A stretch of DNA of 64,000 nt from Boseongicola sp. (GTDB lineage: Bacteria; Pseudomonadota; Alphaproteobacteria; Rhodobacterales; Rhodobacteraceae): positions 1-64,000 of the forward strand of contig JAPPCV010000174.1 in assembly GCA_028824715.1 (NCBI GenBank). The letters are read 5' to 3'. Positions 55,819 to 64,000 of this stretch are shown piece after piece. Made by a program: the position numbers and the translations under genes. Position 1 is the stretch's first letter; each line of letters begins with the position of its first letter. Below the pieces are notes generated by a model. That model saw only the letters and a list, made by a program, of their open reading frames with translations. It searched no databases and was not told the origin of the DNA.

Positions 55819-58212
55819 ATGCCGAAAGACAGCTTCAACCTTGTTGACACGGAATCCTTCCGCAAGGGGATTGCCCAACACCTGCGGACGTCCTTGGGAA
55901 AGGACCCCGAACACGCCACGCTTTACGATTGGCGAATGGCGCTCTCGCTGACGTTGCGCGACCTGGTCGTGGAACCCTGGTTTGCCTCGACCCGACAGAC
56001 GTACAGGGCCAAGGCCAAACGTGTCTACTACCTGTCAATGGAGTTCCTGGTCGGCCGGTTGATCGAGGACGTGACCGTGAACCTCGGCGTCGAGACCGTG
56101 GCGCGAGAGGCGATGGAGGCGCTGGGCCAGGACTATTCCACCGTGGTTGCCGACGAGCCGGACGCCGCGCTTGGAAACGGCGGGCTGGGACGGCTTGCTG
56201 CGTGCTTCATGGACAGCCTCGCATCGTTGGCAATTCCTGCCTACGGCTACGGCATCCGATACGAACAGGGCCTGTTCGAGCAGCATTTCGACGACGGCGC
56301 ACAGGTCGAAACAGCCGAGACCTGGCTGGCTCAGCGCCATGCCTGGGAATTTGAGCGCCCGGAAGTGTCCTACCCGATCCATTTCGGCGGCAGCGTTTCG
56401 GAGAGTGGCGACAGGGCGATCTGGCGCCCGGACGAGACCATCTCCGCCATGGCCTATGACACGCCGGTGGTCGGCTGGAAGGGAAAATGGGCCAACACCT
56501 TGCGGCTTTGGGCGGCCAAGCCCACGAAGCTCTTTGATCTCGAGAGCTTCAATCGCGGCGACTACTTGGCGGCCAACGCACCGGAAAGTCTCGCGCGGAC
56601 GATTTCACGGGTACTCTATCCGGATGACACGACGGACCTGGGCAAGGAACTGCGGCTCAAGCAGGAGTATTTCTTCACGTCGGCGTCGATCCAGGACATC
56701 CTTCGTCGATTGCTCTCAGAAGGCCATTCTCTCGACGATCTTGCTGACCACGTGGCGATCCAGCTCAATGACACCCACCCCGCGATTGCGGGTCCGGAGC
56801 TCTTTCGCCTGCTCGTCGATGTACATGGCATGGAGAGGCCCCCGGCCATCGAGACGGCGAGCGCATGCCTGGCCTTCACCAACCACACGCTTCTGCCTGA
56901 GGCGCTGGAGCGTTGGTCAGAAGGCCTTTTCGCGCGGATTCTCCCGCGCCACCATGAGATAGTGCGGCTCATCCAGGAAGATCACCAGCGCCGGAGCGGC
57001 AGCGATGTCCGCATCATCGAGAATGGCGAAGTGAAGATGGGTGAATTGGCCTTCGTGATGGCGCATCGGGTGAACGGCGTGTCTGAACTCCACTCTGCCC
57101 TGGTCAGGCAGACGGTTTTTGCGGATCTGCACGTTGCCTATCCCGAACGCGTCATCAACCAGACGAACGGCATCACGCCCCGACGCTGGCTTTTTTCCTG
57201 CAATGCGCCGTTGCGCGACCTGATCGACGAGACCATCGGGACCGGCTGGGCGGATGATCTCCAGCGACTGTCAGAGTTGCGCGAACATGCGGAGGACGCA
57301 GGCTTCCGGGACAGGTTCCGCGCCGCCAAGAAGCAAAACAAGATGCGCCTTGCAAGGTGGTTGAAGGACCGCGACGGGGTGTCGATCAATCCCGACGCCA
57401 TGTTCGATGTTCAGATCAAGCGGATCCACGAATACAAGCGCCAGCTCATGAACATACTGGAGACCATCGCGCTCTGGAACGAGATCAAGGACGCGCCCTA
57501 CGGAGACTGGACGCCACGCGTCAAGCTGTTCGGGGGAAAGGCCGCTCCAGGTTACGTCATGGCCAAGTCGATCATCCATCTCATCAATGACGTCGCGGCC
57601 ACGATCAACGGCGACAAGGCCACCCGCGACCTGCTGCAAGTGGCCTATCCCGCAAACTACAACGTCTCGATGGCGGAACTCCTGATCCCCGCCTCCGATC
57701 TGTCCGAGCAAATATCGACGGCAGGGATGGAGGCATCGGGCACAGGCAACATGAAGCTGTCGCTGAACGGCAGCCCGACGATTGGCACGCTGGACGGCGC
57801 AAATGTCGAAATTCGCGAGCATGTCGGCGCCGAGAACTTCTTCCTGTTCGGACTTGCTGCAGAGGAGGTCATGGAGCGCCGGACGGCGGCAGGCCATTCG
57901 CGCGAGGCAATCAGTGCCAGCCCGCGGCTGGGTCGCGTGCTCGGCCAGGTGGGCTCCGGCGTGTTTTCCGGGGGCGACACCGAGCGTTACCGAGGCCTGT
58001 TGCAGAACCTCTTCGACCACGACCACTTCTTGGTGGCCAGCGACTTCGACAGCTATTTCGAAACGCAGCGCAAGGTTGATGGTGCCTACAGGGACACGGA
58101 CAACTGGACCAGAACGGCCGCGCTGAACACTGCAGGCATGGGCTGGTTCTCGTCCGACCGGACGGTACGTGGATACGCAAGGGATATCTGGGGGGCGCCT
58201 TCGCTGATGTGA
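55819..58212 (+). CDS. glgP: Glycogen phosphorylase
   Basis: A 797-residue GT35 enzyme releasing glucose-1-phosphate from glycogen. Family blocks: KRVYYLSMEFLVGRL, ALGNGGLGRLAACFMDS, QLNDTHPAIA, VNQTNGITPRRW-like VINQTNGITPRRW, and the PLP-Lys region EASGTGNMKLSLNG with TIGTLDGANVEI. The ATG at 55819 is preferred over TTG at 55798; neither has a strong Shine-Dalgarno. First gene of the glg operon; glgB follows after 39 nt. Confidence 0.96.
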   Translation: MPKDSFNLVDTESFRKGIAQHLRTSLGKDPEHATLYDWRMALSLTLRDLVVEPWFASTRQTYRAKAKRVYYLSMEFLVGRLIEDVTVNLGVETVAREAMEALGQDYSTVVADEPDAALGNGGLGRLAACFMDSLASLAIPAYGYGIRYEQGLFEQHFDDGAQVETAETWLAQRHAWEFERPEVSYPIHFGGSVSESGDRAIWRPDETISAMAYDTPVVGWKGKWANTLRLWAAKPTKLFDLESFNRGDYLAANAPESLARTISRVLYPDDTTDLGKELRLKQEYFFTSASIQDILRRLLSEGHSLDDLADHVAIQLNDTHPAIAGPELFRLLVDVHGMERPPAIETASACLAFTNHTLLPEALERWSEGLFARILPRHHEIVRLIQEDHQRRSGSDVRIIENGEVKMGELAFVMAHRVNGVSELHSALVRQTVFADLHVAYPERVINQTNGITPRRWLFSCNAPLRDLIDETIGTGWADDLQRLSELREHAEDAGFRDRFRAAKKQNKMRLARWLKDRDGVSINPDAMFDVQIKRIHEYKRQLMNILETIALWNEIKDAPYGDWTPRVKLFGGKAAPGYVMAKSIIHLINDVAATINGDKATRDLLQVAYPANYNVSMAELLIPASDLSEQISTAGMEASGTGNMKLSLNGSPTIGTLDGANVEIREHVGAENFFLFGLAAEEVMERRTAAGHSREAISASPRLGRVLGQVGSGVFSGGDTERYRGLLQNLFDHDHFLVASDFDSYFETQRKVDGAYRDTDNWTRTAALNTAGMGWFSSDRTVRGYARDIWGAPSLM

Positions 58213-58251
58213 AATGGTGCCGGAAGATGCCGCCGAACAGGGCTTGAAGCC

Positions 58252-60450
58252 ATGATGTCACCTGATGACGCCCGGAAGATCGCCGCGGGAACGCATGCGG
58301 ACCCGTTTTCGGTGCTGGGCCTGCACGCCGTTGACGGCAGGCAGACGATCCGGGTCTTCATGCCCGATGCGACCGGGATCGAAGTGCTCGACGCAGGCAC
58401 AAGGCGCCGGGTCATGGCCCTCAAGCCGGTGCCCGGCGCACCGGATGTCTTCGCTGGCCAGGCCGCCCGTCGCAAGGAGCCGTTCGCCTATCTCCTGCGC
58501 ATCGCCAGGGGTGAGGATCATTGGGTCGCCGAGGACCCGTACAGATTCGGGCCGGTTCTAGGCGAACTGGACGAGCACCTGATCGGCGAGGGCGCACATC
58601 TGAACCTTTGGAACGCGCTTGGCGCCCATGTCATGAAACACGAGGACGCAGACGGCACGCATTTCGCGCTCTGGGCCCCTGGTGCGAGTCGCGCGTCCGT
58701 CGTGGGAGACTTCAACGGTTGGGACGGTCGGATCCATGCAATGCGTCGGCGCGGCCAGACCGGTGTCTGGGAGATCTTCCTTCCAGGTGTCGGGGAGGGC
58801 GATGCCTACAGGTACGAATTGCTTGGACCGGATGGTCATCTCTTGCCACAAAAGGCCGATCCATTCGGATTTGGCGCCGAACACCCGCCCGGGACCGCGT
58901 CCGTTGTGCGGCGTCTGGACCGTCACGCCTGGACAGACAATGCGTGGATTTCGACGCGCAAGGCGCGGCAGAGCATCGACCAGCCGATCTCCATCTACGA
59001 GGTCCATCTGGGATCGTGGCGGCGCGCCCCGGAAGATGGCAACCGGTCGCTGTCATATGTGGAACACGCGACACAGCTCGTGGACTATGCCAAGGACATG
59101 GGCTTCACGCATGTCGAGCTGATGCCGGTTTCGGAGTTTCCGTTTGACGGTTCCTGGGGCTATCAGCCGATTGGTCTATATTCGCCGACGATACGCTACG
59201 GAACGCCGGACGAATTCCGGCACCTTGTCGAGGCCTGTCACGCGGCGGGGCTTGGTCTCATCCTGGACTGGGTGCCGGGCCATTTCCCCGAGGACCGGCA
59301 CGGCCTGGGCCGGTTCGACGGCACGGCGCTCTACGAGCACGAGGATCGTCGCGAGGGCTTTCACCCCGACTGGAACACGCTCGTCTACAACTATGGCCGG
59401 CGTGAAGTGTCGAACTACCTTGTCGCCAACGCGCTCTACTGGCTGAAGGAACATCACGTCGATGGCCTGCGTGTCGATGCAGTGGCATCGATGCTCTATC
59501 GTGACTACTCGCGGAAAGAGGGTGAGTGGATCCCGAACAAGCATGGCGGCCGCGAAAACCTGGAAGCCATTTCCCTTTTGCAGCGGACCAATGCCGTCGC
59601 CTATGGCGACGTGCCCGGAATCATGATGGTTGCCGAGGAAAGCACGGCCTTTCCGGGCGTCTGCGGCCCGGTGGACCAGGGCGGGCTCGGCTTTGGGTTC
59701 AAGTGGAACATGGGCTGGATGAATGACACGCTGTCTTACATGAGCGAGGATCCGGTTCACCGAAAGTACCGCCATCACAAGATGACCTTCGGGATCGGCT
59801 ATGCCTTCTCGGAGAACTTCATCTTGCCAATCAGCCATGACGAGGTGGTCCATGGCAAAGGGTCCATGCTCGACAAGATGTCCGGCGATGGGCTCGACAA
59901 GTTTGCCAACCTGCGCGCGTACTATGGATTCATGTGGGGTCACCCGGGAAAGAAACTGCTGTTCATGGGCTGCGAGTTCGCGCAGAGGCGGGAGTGGAAC
60001 CACGACGCCGCGCTGGACTGGCACCTGGTCGACAACGACCTGCATCGCGGCGTGCAGAACCTTGTTCGGGACCTGAACGGGCTCTACCGGCGCACGCCAG
60101 GCCTCTACCAGCTCGACTGCAAGCCTGGCGGGTTTCAGTGGGTTGAAGACGGGGCGGCCGACGAGTCGGTCTTCGCCTGGATCCGGCGCGGCGAGGATGG
60201 AAGCGCTCCCGTGCTGGTCGTTTGCAATTTCACTCCGGTGGAACGCCACGCCCGGCGCGTCGGCGTTCCGGAGCCGGGCCGCTGGGTCGAGCGCTTGAAT
60301 ACCGATGCAGAAGTCTACGGAGGTGGAGGACGTGGCAACCTGGGTGGTGTCGACAGCGAAGCGATTGCGGCATCAGGGCGTGAGCACTCCGTGTGCCTGA
60401 CCCTGCCGCCGCTATCCACGCAGATTTTCGAACTGGAGGGCGGTTTCTGA
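58252..60450 (+). CDS. glgB: 1,4-alpha-glucan branching enzyme
   Basis: A 732-residue GH13 enzyme that makes alpha-1,6 branches. Two N-terminal CBM48-type domains (HADPFSVLGLH; FALWAPGASRASVVGDFNGW), then the barrel with EVHLGSWRR, GLRVDAVASMLYRDY (nucleophile Asp), MVAEESTAFPGV (acid/base Glu) and LPISHDEVVHGKGSM (third Asp). Full length for the family. Confidence 0.97.
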   Translation: MMSPDDARKIAAGTHADPFSVLGLHAVDGRQTIRVFMPDATGIEVLDAGTRRRVMALKPVPGAPDVFAGQAARRKEPFAYLLRIARGEDHWVAEDPYRFGPVLGELDEHLIGEGAHLNLWNALGAHVMKHEDADGTHFALWAPGASRASVVGDFNGWDGRIHAMRRRGQTGVWEIFLPGVGEGDAYRYELLGPDGHLLPQKADPFGFGAEHPPGTASVVRRLDRHAWTDNAWISTRKARQSIDQPISIYEVHLGSWRRAPEDGNRSLSYVEHATQLVDYAKDMGFTHVELMPVSEFPFDGSWGYQPIGLYSPTIRYGTPDEFRHLVEACHAAGLGLILDWVPGHFPEDRHGLGRFDGTALYEHEDRREGFHPDWNTLVYNYGRREVSNYLVANALYWLKEHHVDGLRVDAVASMLYRDYSRKEGEWIPNKHGGRENLEAISLLQRTNAVAYGDVPGIMMVAEESTAFPGVCGPVDQGGLGFGFKWNMGWMNDTLSYMSEDPVHRKYRHHKMTFGIGYAFSENFILPISHDEVVHGKGSMLDKMSGDGLDKFANLRAYYGFMWGHPGKKLLFMGCEFAQRREWNHDAALDWHLVDNDLHRGVQNLVRDLNGLYRRTPGLYQLDCKPGGFQWVEDGAADESVFAWIRRGEDGSAPVLVVCNFTPVERHARRVGVPEPGRWVERLNTDAEVYGGGGRGNLGGVDSEAIAASGREHSVCLTLPPLSTQIFELEGGF

Positions 60451-60483
60451 GGAGCCGTGTCCAATGCAGAAGGAGGGAACAGG

Positions 60484-61743
60484 ATGGATCGAGAGGCTCA
60501 CAGATTGGCTCAGCAATCGATGGCCTTCGTGCTCGCGGGCGGGCGCGGCAGCAGATTGTACGAGCTGACCGACCGCCGGGCCAAGCCGGCCATGTTTTTC
60601 GCCGGCAAGAGCCGGATCATCGACTTCCCGCTTTCAAATGCCGTGAATTCCGGCATTCGGCGCATCGGTGTTGCCACCCAGTACAAGGCACACTCGCTTA
60701 TCCGACACTTGCAGCGCGGCTGGAGCTTCTTTCGCGCCGAACGGAACGAGTCCCTGGACATTCTCCCTGCCTCCCAGCAGCTCAACAACGAGAACTGGTA
60801 CAAGGGAACGGCGGACGCGGTGTCGCAGAACGCCGAGATCGTCCGCAGCTACGGGCCGAAATACATCGTGATCCTCGCAGGCGACCACATCTACAAGCAG
60901 GACTATGCGGTGATGATCGCGCATCACGTCGACAGCGGCGCGGACGTCACCGTTGGCTGCATAGAAGTGCCGCGCATGGAGGCGACGGGCTTCGGAGTGA
61001 TGAAGGTCGATACCGAAGACCGCATTCTTGACTTCGTGGAAAAGCCGAAGGATCCGCCCGCAATGCCGGGGCACCCGGACATGGCTCTGGCCAGCATGGG
61101 CATCTACGTGTTCGAGACCGAGTATCTGCTGAAACTGTTTGACGAGGTGAGGGACGACCCGGATTACGGACACGATTTCGGCGGCGACTTGATCCCGAAG
61201 GTCGTCAGGGAAGGAAAGGCGGTTGCGCATCCCTTCAGCCGGTCCTGCATCCGGTCGTCCATGGAGGAAAAGGCCTATTGGCGCGACGTGGGAACCGTTG
61301 ACGCCTTTTGGCAGGCCAATATCGACCTGACCGATTTCCGGCCGGAACTCGATCTATATGACCAGTCCTGGCCGATCTGGACGTATTCCGAACTGGCGCC
61401 CCCGGCGAAGTTCATCCACAACGAAGACGGTCGGCGCGGACATGCGATTTCCTCGATCGTCTCGGGCGGGTGCATCATTTCAGGCTCCAGCCTGGAGCGC
61501 TGCCTGATGTTCACCGGGGTCAGGACGCATTCCTACTCGCAACTCGAAGGCGTGGTTGCAATGCCATACGTCGAAATCAACCGAAATGCGCGTCTCAAGT
61601 ACACGGTGATTGATCGCGGCGTTGTCATTCCGAAAGGACTGGTCGTCGGCGAAGACGCCGAGCTGGACGCCAGGCGATTCCGGCGTACCGAAGACGGGAT
61701 CTGCCTGATCACGCAGCCAATGATCAACCGACTGGAGAGCTGA
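60484..61743 (+). CDS. glgC: Glucose-1-phosphate adenylyltransferase
   Basis: A 419-residue ADP-glucose pyrophosphorylase, the committed step of glycogen synthesis. [20 protein letters not shown] nucleotide loop, [30 protein letters not shown] and a left-handed beta-helix C-terminus ([20 protein letters not shown]). The ATG at 60484 has AAGGAGGG upstream; upstream in-frame codons from 60457 are unlikely. One nucleotide separates it from glgA. Confidence 0.97.
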   Translation: MDREAHRLAQQSMAFVLAGGRGSRLYELTDRRAKPAMFFAGKSRIIDFPLSNAVNSGIRRIGVATQYKAHSLIRHLQRGWSFFRAERNESLDILPASQQLNNENWYKGTADAVSQNAEIVRSYGPKYIVILAGDHIYKQDYAVMIAHHVDSGADVTVGCIEVPRMEATGFGVMKVDTEDRILDFVEKPKDPPAMPGHPDMALASMGIYVFETEYLLKLFDEVRDDPDYGHDFGGDLIPKVVREGKAVAHPFSRSCIRSSMEEKAYWRDVGTVDAFWQANIDLTDFRPELDLYDQSWPIWTYSELAPPAKFIHNEDGRRGHAISSIVSGGCIISGSSLERCLMFTGVRTHSYSQLEGVVAMPYVEINRNARLKYTVIDRGVVIPKGLVVGEDAELDARRFRRTEDGICLITQPMINRLES

Positions 61744-61744
61744 C

Positions 61745-63181
61745 GTGAACGTCTTGTTCGTCGCCTCTGAATGCGCGCCGTTCATGAAGACCGGTGGCCT
61801 GGCCGACGTGATAGGCGCAGTGCCCAAGGCCCTCGCCGCGGCAGGGACGAACGTCAGGGTGCTCATCCCGGCCTACCCGGCACTGCATGACCTCGCCGGC
61901 GGCGGCCGGTCGGTCATGCTCCTTGACGACCTCTTTGGCGGCAAGGCGGAGGTCAAGGCCGTCAATGCTCAAGGTCTGGACGTCCTGTTGCTGGTCGCGC
62001 CGCATCTCTATGACCGGGATGGCAACATCTACCTGGGTCCTGACGGAAAGGACTGGTCCGACAATCACCTGCGGTTCGCCGCACTTGGTTACGCTGGCGC
62101 GGAATTGGCCATTGACGGTGCCGATGGATGGACGCCCGACGTCGTGAATTTGCATGACTGGCAGGCCGGCTTGTTGCCCGCGTATCTTTCGCAATCGGGC
62201 CGGAGCGCCCCGCCCGCGGTCATGACCATCCACAACATTGCGTTCCAAGGCCTCTTCGACGCGTCAGAGCTGGCGAACTTGAAGCTGAAAGCCGAGATGT
62301 TCGCAGCGGACGCGGTCGAATACTATGGCAAGATCAGTTTCCTCAAGGCAGGCCTGGCCCTGTCTGACAGGATCACCACGGTAAGCCCGAGCTACGCCTG
62401 CGAACTGCTCACTCCGGAGTTTGGCATGGGTCTCGACGGCCTTCTTCGAGAGCGCCGAAGCGACTTGAGCGGTATCCTGAACGGCATCGATCTTGAGATG
62501 TGGGATCCGGAATCCGATCCTCACCTTGTCGAAAACTACTCCCCACGGTCACTCAAGCGCAAAGAGGCAAACAAGCGCGAAGTCGAAGCGCGGTTGGGGT
62601 TGCAGCGGCGGGACGGACCTCTCTTTTGCGTTGTAAGCCGCCTGACATCGCAAAAGGGCCTGGACATGCTGCTGGAGTGTCTGCCGGGCCTGGTGGCTGA
62701 GGGCGCAAGCCTTGCCTTGCTCGGATCGGGTGACAGCGCGCTGGAACGGCAATTCGCGGAGGCGTCGCGCCGGCACCCCGGGCAGGTCGGCGTGGTGATC
62801 GGATATGACGAGCCCCTTTCGCACCTCCTGCAAGGGGGCAGCGATGCCATTCTCATTCCCTCCCGATTTGAGCCTTGCGGACTGACCCAGCTCTATGGGC
62901 TGCGCTACGGCACGCTGCCCGTTGTCGCGAGGACTGGCGGCCTGGCTGACACGATCATAGACGCGAACGAGGCGGCACTCGCTGCACAATGCGCGACCGG
63001 GTTTCAGTTCGCGCCGATCAACGCCACGATGCTTGAACAGGCAATCGCACGGGCGTGCGCGATCTATCGGCAACCGGGGATCTGGTCGGCCATGGTGCGC
63101 CGGGCGATGCGCCATCCGGTAGGTTGGGACGTCTCGGCCGCGGCCTACGAAGCGATTTACCGCAGCTTGATTGCGGACTGA
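61745..63181 (+). CDS. glgA: Glycogen synthase (ADP-glucose type)
   Basis: A 478-residue GT5 enzyme extending alpha-1,4-glucan. N-terminal KTGGLADVIGAVPKAL binds ADP-glucose; C-terminal domain with VVSRLTSQKGLDML and IPSRFEPCGLTQLYGLRYGT. GTG start at 61745 directly after the glgC stop, with GGAG in the end of glgC. Confidence 0.97.
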   Translation: MNVLFVASECAPFMKTGGLADVIGAVPKALAAAGTNVRVLIPAYPALHDLAGGGRSVMLLDDLFGGKAEVKAVNAQGLDVLLLVAPHLYDRDGNIYLGPDGKDWSDNHLRFAALGYAGAELAIDGADGWTPDVVNLHDWQAGLLPAYLSQSGRSAPPAVMTIHNIAFQGLFDASELANLKLKAEMFAADAVEYYGKISFLKAGLALSDRITTVSPSYACELLTPEFGMGLDGLLRERRSDLSGILNGIDLEMWDPESDPHLVENYSPRSLKRKEANKREVEARLGLQRRDGPLFCVVSRLTSQKGLDMLLECLPGLVAEGASLALLGSGDSALERQFAEASRRHPGQVGVVIGYDEPLSHLLQGGSDAILIPSRFEPCGLTQLYGLRYGTLPVVARTGGLADTIIDANEAALAAQCATGFQFAPINATMLEQAIARACAIYRQPGIWSAMVRRAMRHPVGWDVSAAAYEAIYRSLIAD

Positions 63182-63200
63182 GCTGAAGGTTGGCCCCAGG

Positions 63201-64000
63201 ATGAAGTCGTTCCCCGTATCCGCCGGAAACCACCAACGCCTGGGCGCGAACCATGACGGCGGCGGCGTCAACTTTGCCGTATTTTCCGAGAACGCAACGA
63301 AGATCGAGCTCTGTCTTTTTTCGCCTGACGGAAGGAAGGAGACGTCCCGCCTCGCACTGCCGGAACGCACAGGGTCGATATGGCACGGATATGTTGAAGG
63401 CCTGCCGGTCGGGTGCCTGTACGGCTATCGCGCCCACGGCAGCTACGCTCCGGAATCGGGGCATCGCTTCAATCCGAACAAGCTGCTCTCCGATCCGTAT
63501 GCGCGCGAATATTTCGGGCAGTGGACGAACCATCCTGGCACATATGGCTACGACCTGGCGTCGTCGGACGGAGACCTGTCGTTTGACCGCACCGACAGCT
63601 CATCCTGCGTGCCAAAGTCCGTTGTCCCGAATCCGGAACTCTTCAGGGGCTTGATGCAGGGCAGGCATCGGCAGAACTGCAACGACTTGATTTATGAGGC
63701 CCATGTAAGAGGCTTGACCCGGCAGCATCCGCTGGTGCCTGAAGACCTGCGCGGCACCTATGAAGGCCTGGCCACCGAACCGATCCTCGAGCACTTGCAG
63801 AAGCTGGGCGCAAAGGCGATCGAGTTGATGCCCGTGCATGCGTTTGTCGACGATCCCTTTCTTCTCGAGCGCGGCCTGAAGAACTACTGGGGCTACAACT
63901 CCATCGGGTTCTTCGTGGCTGAACCACGGTATTGCGGTCCCAACGGCGTCGCGGGCTTTCGGCACATGGTGGACCGGTTCCACCAAGCCGGCATCGAGGT
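63201..64000 (+). CDS. glgX: Glycogen debranching enzyme (partial)
   Basis: The first 266 codons of a GlgX/isoamylase-type GH13 enzyme, cut by the window end. CBM48 domain: GANHDGGGVNFAVFSENATK; GLPVGCLYGYRAHG; FNPNKLLSDPYA; then barrel entry NDLIYEAHVRGLT, IELMPVHAFVDD and NYWGYNSIGFF. ATG 63201 follows CCCAGG, 19 nt after glgA. It debranches the limit dextrin left by GlgP. Confidence 0.95.
   Translation, partial: MKSFPVSAGNHQRLGANHDGGGVNFAVFSENATKIELCLFSPDGRKETSRLALPERTGSIWHGYVEGLPVGCLYGYRAHGSYAPESGHRFNPNKLLSDPYAREYFGQWTNHPGTYGYDLASSDGDLSFDRTDSSSCVPKSVVPNPELFRGLMQGRHRQNCNDLIYEAHVRGLTRQHPLVPEDLRGTYEGLATEPILEHLQKLGAKAIELMPVHAFVDDPFLLERGLKNYWGYNSIGFFVAEPRYCGPNGVAGFRHMVDRFHQAGIE

Overview
The window looks like chromosomal DNA of an alphaproteobacterium, most likely order Rhodobacterales. 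The grounds are high GC, a Rhodobacter-type smoEFGK/mtlK polyol operon, a 41-residue L36, a glnBA pair and a GTTC-N7-GTTC (alphaproteobacterial LexA) box. Genes are tightly packed, with many 4-nt overlaps. Between the operons lie many gene relics, as in a genome losing accessory genes after past mobile-element traffic.

Layout. 0-5.6 kb (minus): the start of a PotA-type ABC ATPase, then a four-gene unit of alpha/beta hydrolase, flavin reductase, luciferase-like monooxygenase and aldehyde dehydrogenase, with an IS5-type transposase relic upstream. 6.4-13.4 kb (plus): a LacI-type regulator and a sorbitol/mannitol operon (smoE, smoF, smoG, smoK, mtlK) in which the sorbitol dehydrogenase smoS survives only as a frameshifted stub. 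13.4-18.5 kb: creatinase, a DUF3883 relic, a metallo-hydrolase/3-hydroxyacyl-CoA dehydrogenase pair, and an ABC ATPase relic with a ruined Walker A.

18.8-29.9 kb holds the most interesting system. A GntR/FCD regulator sits between two operons. The minus-strand operon encodes an AHL-lactonase-like hydrolase, a HAD phosphatase, a class II aldolase and a D-ribulokinase-like FGGY kinase. The plus-strand operon encodes a CUT1 ABC importer, a Tm-1-like/UPF0261 protein and a second class II aldolase. Near-identical palindromes (TTTTGTATACAAAA and TTTTGTGCACAAAA) lie in front of the two operons, which suggests one regulon and one uncharacterised carbohydrate or sugar-acid pathway.

30.4-44.7 kb is mostly housekeeping: agmatinase-family enzyme, Gfo/Idh/MocA oxidoreductase, rpmJ, tRNA-Val, N-formylglutamate amidohydrolase, HtrA/DegP protease, glnA-glnB, NAD(P)H-hydrate repair enzyme, cysK, an MscS/DUF3772 channel, AlaX and tRNA-Ser. 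45.4-50.4 kb encodes a tripartite tricarboxylate transporter with fused TctA-TctB, and an NCS2 permease with an extra cytoplasmic domain.

50.4-54.8 kb is debris: two tyrosine-recombinase relics, an AbrB-type transporter pseudogene and an mtlK 3' relic. Among these are an orphan HEAT-like protein and a small repeat protein with a LexA-box promoter. From 54.8 kb a fructokinase leads into the glycogen operon glgP-glgB-glgC-glgA-glgX; glgX is cut by the window end. Polyol uptake, fructokinase and glycogen genes together indicate a cell that imports polyols and stores carbon as glycogen.
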